In this document: positions 4,127 to 7,845 of the stretch, piece by piece | Layout of the letters: every line of letters starts with the position of its first letter | Numbering within the stretch: the first letter of the stretch is position 1 | Assembly: GCA_022771185.1 (NCBI GenBank) | Contig: JALFCJ010000037.1 | Coordinates: 1 to 7,845, forward strand | DNA length: 7,845 nt | Direction of reading: 5' to 3' | DNA from: Spirochaetales bacterium | GTDB lineage: Bacteria; Spirochaetota; Spirochaetia; Sphaerochaetales; Sphaerochaetaceae | Position numbers and translations under genes: made by a program | Notes under the pieces: model-generated | The model's database searches: none | Seen by the model: the letters and a program-made list of their open reading frames with translations, nothing else | Told to the model about the DNA's origin: nothing

Positions 4127-4740
4127 TTTGATTTTTCATCCTTAAATGCTATGCTAAGAGTGCTATAAATCCAATCCGTAGACTCTTTTGCTTCCTTTAG
4201 ACAAGTTTGTTTGTCTTCGTCTGTAAGTTTGTCTTTAAGTATTTGTATTACTTCTGGTGTGACATTTGATTGGCCAAGAGTTTTTAGCGCTTGTATTACC
4301 AAGATAGTCATATATGATAATCCAGTGATTTCTTTGTTTGTTCTGTGCTTGAATTCCAGCTTTGTAGAGTCCCACTCATACACTTTGTATGGGCCGTCAC
4401 TGATATATGACCATACTGCAGTTACTTGAGTCGAGAGACCCAATAGGTTTAATGCGGTATTGCCGCATGGAGCAATTGTCCAGTGGTAACTTCTTGCCAA
4501 TGCATTTGCGACCGATTCCGGAGAAGTTTCTACGTATTCACCAAGAAGGTTACTGTATTTTGGTTTTACAAAAACTCCATTCAGAATTCTTTGGATTGTC
4601 CCTGATTTTACCAAACGGCTCAAGCTTTGACGAATAGTAGTCGTATCTGTAATGTCAGCAAAATCAGACATTATAAATACTGTTCCTTCTTCGAAAGACA
4701 AAATACGCTCTCGTATTTCTTTGGTATACCCATTATTCAT
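4123..4740 (-). CDS. DUF6088 / AbiEi-type antitoxin and autorepressor
   Basis: This 205-residue protein is the antitoxin partner of the AbiEii toxin. Residues about 10-60 form a winged-helix DNA-binding domain (ITDTTTIRQSLSRLVKSGTI is the recognition region, followed by the wing QRILNGVFVKPKYS). The C-terminal part (about 75-160) has the AbiEi/DUF6088 layout, with SPESVANALARSYHWTIAPC, then GNTALNLLGLSTQ. The start is supported by AAGGAAAG six bases upstream of ATG 4740. The stop overlaps the native toxin start as ATGA, the usual antitoxin-first coupling. AbiEi proteins bind inverted repeats in their own promoter to repress the operon; such a repeat is present at 4754-4789. The reading frame is intact although the toxin partner is split, so the antitoxin may now act only as an orphan repressor or immunity factor. 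Confidence 0.85.
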   Translation of the reverse strand: MNNGYTKEIRERILSFEEGTVFIMSDFADITDTTTIRQSLSRLVKSGTIQRILNGVFVKPKYSNLLGEYVETSPESVANALARSYHWTIAPCGNTALNLLGLSTQVTAVWSYISDGPYKVYEWDSTKLEFKHRTNKEITGLSYMTILVIQALKTLGQSNVTPEVIQILKDKLTDEDKQTCLKEAKESTDWIYSTLSIAFKDEKSK

Positions 4741-4753
4741 TTGCTTTCCTTAT

Positions 4754-4789
4754 TTATGTCACGGATATTATATATTATATGTGACATAA
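4754..4789. promoter_or_regulatory. Operator: 9-bp perfect inverted repeat around the AbiE -10 box
   Basis: TTATGTCAC (4754-4762) and GTGACATAA (4781-4789) are perfect inverted repeats separated by 18 bp that contain the -10 box. One arm lies in the -35/-10 spacer and the other covers the transcription start. Binding would block RNA polymerase, matching the negative autoregulation known for AbiEi antitoxins. Confidence 0.65.
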
Positions 4790-4802
4790 TAGTAATAGAC
4801 AA
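4774..4802 (-). promoter_or_regulatory. AbiE operon promoter
   Basis: On the minus strand, TTGTCT (4802-4797) and a perfect TATAAT (4779-4774) are 17 bp apart. The predicted start near 4767 gives a short leader to the antitoxin ATG at 4740. Confidence 0.65.
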
Positions 4803-4820
4803 ACACACATATGTTTGAAA

Positions 4821-4964
4821 AAATGGAAAGACCCAATGAATCTCAGATTGGTTGAAGATGCAAAGATCAGGTGTGTGAAGAAGCTGTTCAATGACCTCTC
4901 CGACTTGGATGTCCAATATCATCAGGTGACATCATTTGAGGATCTTCTGGATAAGATAAGCTAG
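4821..4964 (+). pseudogene. 3' stump of a possible type III restriction / helicase subunit
   Basis: A plus-strand frame without its own 5' end reads KWKDPMNLRLVEDAKIRC, then KKLFNDL and, at the end, YHQVTSFEDLLDKIS before TAG 4962-4964. The LVEDAKIRC...KKLF...Y..V.S(F/Y)E.L pattern is what I would expect at the extreme C-terminus of type III restriction Res or related DEAD/DEAH helicase proteins, but I hold this only moderately. Only about 47 codons remain, between the AbiE promoter and the arm repeats at 4987. This suggests that a deletion or recombination fused the AbiE cassette to the tail of a restriction-type gene that once ended the island. Confidence 0.4.
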
Positions 4965-4986
4965 AGTATATACTCAAAAGGCCCGT

Positions 4987-5015
4987 GTTGACAAAATGTT
5001 GACTAAACGTTGACA
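4987..5015 (+). repeat. Triple integrase arm-type repeats left of att copy 3
   Basis: GTTGACA (4987-4993), GTTGACT (4998-5004) and GTTGACA (5009-5015) repeat at exactly 11-bp period, one more unit than at copy 2. The strict helical phasing argues for protein binding on one DNA face. Confidence 0.6.
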
Positions 5016-5094
5016 GATTTTGATTCAACTATCATGAAACTATTATGTTGCTGTTTTAGAGCTATTTTGTTACTATATAGCAACTAAGTGAAAA
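5016..5094 (+). repeat. Conserved 79-bp spacer between arm sites and att copy 3
   Basis: Same length and order as 1941-2019, with scattered substitutions and no gaps. The near-palindrome is degraded here (CAACTAAGTG). The level of divergence suggests two related but not recently duplicated element ends. Confidence 0.55.
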
Positions 5095-5208
5095 CAATAA
5101 GGGCCTTTTGAGAGGTAAAAAAATGCGTCGATTAAAACTGCAAAACCGTTTTTCATCGGTTCGAATCCGATCGGCACCTTTTCTCTCTCAGAAATGGGAG
5201 AGTTTTTT
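5095..5208 (+). repeat. tRNA-Cys 3'-half attachment repeat, copy 3
   Basis: Third copy. The core is 5138-5179 and identical to copies 1 and 2. The left flank is more diverged (CAATAAGGGCC; ATGCGTCG in place of GGCGCCG). To the right of its terminator there is no integrase or arm site, only the membrane-protein operon, so this is the outer right boundary of the visible island array. Confidence 0.75.
5185..5208. terminator. Terminator after tRNA-Cys fragment copy 3, possibly bidirectional
   Basis: CTCTC (5185-5189) and GAGAG (5198-5202) with an 8-nt loop and six T. The convergent membrane-protein gene stops at 5207-5209, and on the minus strand the stem is followed by AGAAAAGG. Termination is therefore strong only for the plus strand. 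Confidence 0.5.
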
Positions 5209-6100
5209 ATACATTCCATTTTGCTTTCTTGAGAAAAGATTCTACGTATTCTTCCACTGCTTCCTCAAAAGACGACTCTTTATAGATATGGGTCATCTCA
5301 CTTATCAAATCCAGTGGTACTACCATTTCATATGATGAGTTGACGTAAAGAGACGCGAGACGGTCGATTGCATCAGAGAGCGAGATGTGGTTTTGGAGAT
5401 TATCGATAGACAACAGGTCTTTCGAAAGTCTTTTGGAGCCTTTGAATGAAAGATAGTTGTGTATAATTCTCAATACAGCAGAAAGAGAGAGGGCGAAGAA
5501 AGTCATTGCGGCTATGGCGCCGATTGGTCCCAAGCGATCCACCAAGCCATAGATGTCACGCCATTTCTTCAAAGCTACCACCATAGTGAAATATATGGTT
5601 GCATATAAGAAATAAGGTATCAGAGATAAAAGACTGTCGACATAGGTAAGTATGCGTGAGTTTTCAATGCACAAAAATAGTATGATGGTGAGAATGGGAC
5701 AGACCACATGTAGCCCTAGATTCATGCCGGTGACAGCTACGTTTCCCATTCTTGGGAGAAGAATCAAAAGAGCAAAGTCCAGTGTCATGTTCACAGAAAG
5801 GGTTCCACAATAAAGAAGCCTGTCAACCCACTTTGGGATACGATGCCACCTGTTTCTGAGCCCATCCACTGCATATGGAAGAACACAAATTGCTCCTGCT
5901 GCAGCAACAAGGTTTGAATTCACTGTAAAGAGCATGAACACTCTGCTTCCTCTTTCCGGAGTAATACTGCTTGGAGTGGTAAGTAGTCCTATGACCACCG
6001 AAGCCAATACAAAGATGAATATTGTGACGGAGAGAATAAGTGCAAATGCACTTCTGACCTTATTTCTCAATACTATTCTTGATATGGGGTGGCGTTTCAT
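5207..6100 (-). CDS. Pr6Pr-like polytopic membrane protein
   Basis: A 297-residue integral membrane protein with about six hydrophobic segments (roughly 18-40, 53-78, 95-116, 125-144, 150-176, 187-212) and a soluble C-terminal tail of about 80 residues rich in charged helices. The motif FTVNSNLVAAAG (58-69) followed by H131 in LHVVCPILTIILF is typical of the Pr6Pr / FAR-17a-AIG1-like membrane family, whose biochemical role in bacteria is unknown. ATG 6100 overlaps the stop of the upstream gene as ATGA, so the pair is translationally coupled. The long C-terminal extension is unusual for the family as I know it. The gene ends right against the terminator of att copy 3. No signal peptide or enzyme motif is visible, and I assign no function. 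Confidence 0.65.
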   Translation of the reverse strand: MKRHPISRIVLRNKVRSAFALILSVTIFIFVLASVVIGLLTTPSSITPERGSRVFMLFTVNSNLVAAAGAICVLPYAVDGLRNRWHRIPKWVDRLLYCGTLSVNMTLDFALLILLPRMGNVAVTGMNLGLHVVCPILTIILFLCIENSRILTYVDSLLSLIPYFLYATIYFTMVVALKKWRDIYGLVDRLGPIGAIAAMTFFALSLSAVLRIIHNYLSFKGSKRLSKDLLSIDNLQNHISLSDAIDRLASLYVNSSYEMVVPLDLISEMTHIYKESSFEEAVEEYVESFLKKAKWNV

Positions 6101-6873
6101 TGTTTTATCCCTCTTCTATCCCTTATCATTCCGATTGCAGTCAAGACTCCATACATGGAGGCAACACCTAAGGAATAATAGATGATGAAGCCTAGGATGA
6201 AGAGTGTATATGGTTTGGGCTCTTTGAACAATATGTTGAGTACAGGATAAGCTATATTTTCCTGAATCGGAGAGAGATAAAAGAAGTTCACATTAGTTTC
6301 TGGAATGGTTGTGGCACATATTACATTCAATATCACTGCCAGGAGGGTAAAAGACAGCCAGAAGCAATAGCCATCGATAATATAGCTCTTTCCTTTCTTT
6401 CCATAGATCTTATAGTAGATGATGGAAAAGACTCCGACCATAATCACCAGATCGTGCCAAACCATTGCCTGGAGGCTGAGGAATATGTACTCTGATGTGA
6501 GGATCGTTGCTGGTTTTACATAATAGAATATCGCTGCCATCAAGCCGAAGATCGTGTAAGCGATCATTCCTTTCTTGATTCTCTCCTTCTTGATAAAAGG
6601 TATCGCCCATAGGAAAAAGAGCTCTACGGTACACATTTGAAAAGGAATTCTATCAAGAGGATAAGTACCTGTTGTCATCAACATGAATACGACTTTCATA
6701 AGTTCCAGAACGATGAAGGATATTCCTATACAAGAATAAACTCTATTCGGTTTATTCTGCTTCTTTGCAAGTAATCCCCCACATATACCTGATAGAATGG
6801 CTGATAGAATTCCGACGATATGTACCAAACCCATTGAGCGGAGTGGGTGCGACCATTGGCTGAGTATAAACAT
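6097..6873 (-). CDS. YwaF/TIGR02206-like integral membrane protein
   Basis: A 258-residue protein beginning MFILSQWSHPLRSMGLVHIV, with about seven membrane segments (roughly 14-35, 45-67, 78-95, 101-120, 127-153, 168-190, 221-249). YPLDRIPFQMCTVELFFLWA (71-90) matches the conserved membrane-embedded P-(F/L)-x-x-C motif of the YwaF/TIGR02206 family. H18 and H140 (MVWHDLVIM) are at positions where the family also has conserved histidines. The start at 6873 is set by GGAGGA just upstream; the frame stays open farther left of that start but has no good ribosome-binding site. Stop and next start overlap as ATGA. The biochemical role of the family is not established. Co-expression with a Pr6Pr-like protein suggests the two may form one membrane complex, which is inference. 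Confidence 0.75.
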   Translation of the reverse strand: MFILSQWSHPLRSMGLVHIVGILSAILSGICGGLLAKKQNKPNRVYSCIGISFIVLELMKVVFMLMTTGTYPLDRIPFQMCTVELFFLWAIPFIKKERIKKGMIAYTIFGLMAAIFYYVKPATILTSEYIFLSLQAMVWHDLVIMVGVFSIIYYKIYGKKGKSYIIDGYCFWLSFTLLAVILNVICATTIPETNVNFFYLSPIQENIAYPVLNILFKEPKPYTLFILGFIIYYSLGVASMYGVLTAIGMIRDRRGIKQ

Positions 6874-6899
6874 GATTCCTCCATCGATTACTGAATAAG

Positions 6900-6931
6900 C
6901 TGTTTTCGGTAGACATTGTAATGGAAAACAG
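6900..6931. promoter_or_regulatory. Inverted repeat over a putative promoter of the membrane-protein pair
   Basis: CTGTTTTC (6900-6907) and GAAAACAG (6924-6931) form a perfect 8-bp inverted repeat with a 16-bp gap. The gap contains a minus-strand -10-like TACAAT (6920-6915). No good -35 is visible. It is a candidate operator or activator site; function inferred. Confidence 0.35.
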
Positions 6932-7034
6932 TATGAAAATATTGCATATTCGAGAATCGGTGACTTATTACACCACCAGGACAATTTCTGACCTACTGAT
7001 GATGCGATAATTGTTGTAACAGGGGGCAAATGCC

Positions 7035-7845
7035 ATGGTTGCAATAGAAAAGGCATCGGAAATGTTCAATTCGCTGGGATTGGAGAAATTCCAGGCAGAG
7101 GGACTGCTCAGGCTATATGCAGAATACCTCGACAGTAACAAAAGGAGGAATAAGGACAGACTTATATTCGAGGTCTGCCCCAAGTGCGGAAAGGTGCATC
7201 CCCACATCATAAAGGGCGGAATGTCTGGCAGCGGGAAACAGATGTACAGGTGCACTGAATGCGGCAAGAGGTTCGTCTATGATACTGGAACATTTTCTTT
7301 CTACTCCCACCAGGACCGGGACAAGTGGGCCCGGTTCATACAGATGACGATGGAGAAGGACTCCCTCAAAAAATGTGCCGAGGCGCTGGACATAAACCCC
7401 TCCACTGCATTCTACATGAGGCACAAGCTCATGTGTTACTTTGAGTCAGAGGCCGAGTCTACAAGGCTTGGCAACGACGTCCAGCTCGATGAAAAGTTTC
7501 TTAATACCAGCCACAAGTCCTGTCCTGTAAAAGAAATGGACCATGGGAAACAGTTCGAATTCGGGAATGAGACCTACAGCAAGCTGCAGGCTGCCTTCTG
7601 ACTGGCGCCGATGGCGACGGAAAGGCCTACGCCCGCTCTTTCAACGTAGGAAGCGCAAAAAGCAAGGATGCCGATAACCTGGATTCTCATGTCACCAACG
7701 GTGCCTGCTTCACCACCGATGGCACTCATCTCTATAACGGAGTCATCAGGAGGAAGAATGGATTCCACAAGATATGTAAAGACTGTAGCGACCATGAGGC
7801 GGAGATAAACCTGAACAGGATCAACAGCTTCCATTCCTCAATAGA
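7035..7845 (+). pseudogene. IS1595-type transposase, frameshifted and cut by the window end
   Basis: The first 188 codons (7035-7601) run from MVAIEKASEMFNSLGLEK to a TGA at 7599-7601. They hold a zinc ribbon (C48-x2-C51 and C73-x2-C76, in YRCTECGKRF), an HTH (SLKKCAEALDINPSTAFYM, about 110-128), and a first acidic residue at D152 in VQLDEKFL. The DDE domain then continues in another frame, starting between 7571 and 7598. It reads LTGADGDGKAYARSFNVGSA, then FTTDGTHLYN (second Asp) and INLNRINSFHSSI, which is typical of the IS1595/ISXO2-like DDE transposases. A stop at 7568-7570 in the second frame places the shift after that point; a one-base deletion would explain it. No slippery heptamer is evident. 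The coding sequence is clearly GC-richer than its neighbours, so it was acquired separately. GGGGG lies 8 nt before the start. The inverted-repeat ends cannot be fixed because the right end is outside the window. Confidence 0.8.

Noticed and set aside
4211..4818. Several short plus-strand frames across the antitoxin gene
   Set aside because: They are antisense shadows of the DUF6088 gene, without ribosome-binding sites or domain features.
6960..7034. Left inverted repeat of the IS1595-type element
   Set aside because: GGTGACTTATTACACCACC near 6959 looks like a possible end, but without the right end in the window neither the inverted repeat nor a target duplication can be verified.
6874..7056. 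N-terminal extension of the YwaF-like gene to an ATG at 7056
   Set aside because: The extension overlaps the transposase start and its sequence lacks family character, while ATG 6873 has a GGAGGA ribosome-binding site at the right distance.

Overview
The window is about 7.8 kb of AT-rich bacterial DNA from the accessory part of a chromosome. The gene families (PfkB fructokinase, AbiE/DUF6088, a holin-like small toxin, YwaF-like and Pr6Pr-like membrane proteins, IS21- and IS1595-type elements) suit a low-GC anaerobe such as a Firmicute or a Sphaerochaeta-like spirochaete. I cannot name the genus from sequence alone. The tRNA-derived repeats carry no encoded CCA.

Left side (1-1026): the last codons of an unidentified upstream gene, then a complete fructokinase whose only well-placed start is a non-canonical ACG behind a strong Shine-Dalgarno sequence.

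Middle (1027-5208): a recombination hotspot. Three near-identical repeats lie at 1027-1147, 2020-2137 and 5095-5208. Each contains the 3' half of a tRNA-Cys gene (anticodon loop to U73 discriminator) followed by a terminator-like hairpin. They look like the attachment sites of a tyrosine recombinase. Next to them lie GTTGACA repeats phased at exactly 11 bp, which look like integrase arm sites, and a 47-codon stump of an integrase-like N-terminus. Repeats 1 and 2 enclose the integrase stump, a candidate type I toxin-antitoxin locus (30-residue membrane peptide plus a predicted antisense RNA) and the 3' stump of an unknown gene. Repeats 2 and 3 enclose an AbiE-type toxin-antitoxin operon and the 3' stump of a gene that may encode a restriction/helicase subunit.

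The AbiE operon is transcribed leftward from a promoter embedded in a 9-bp inverted repeat. The DUF6088 antitoxin is intact. The AbiEii toxin gene originally overlapped it by ATGA, but is split after codon 11 by an 816-bp element with TGT...ACA ends, multiple 24-25 bp terminal repeats (IS21-like) and a 4-bp CGTG target duplication. Removing the element and one CGTG copy restores a 332-codon toxin frame exactly. The element has no transposase; it carries a promoter, a leader ORF and a small ORF interrupted by an amber codon.

Right side (5207-7845): two leftward, translationally coupled polytopic membrane proteins (YwaF/TIGR02206-like, then Pr6Pr-like), then a GC-richer IS1595-type transposase that is frameshifted and runs off the window.

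Overall this reads as a tRNA-Cys-targeted integration site that has accumulated small defence or addiction cassettes and then decayed by deletion and IS insertion.
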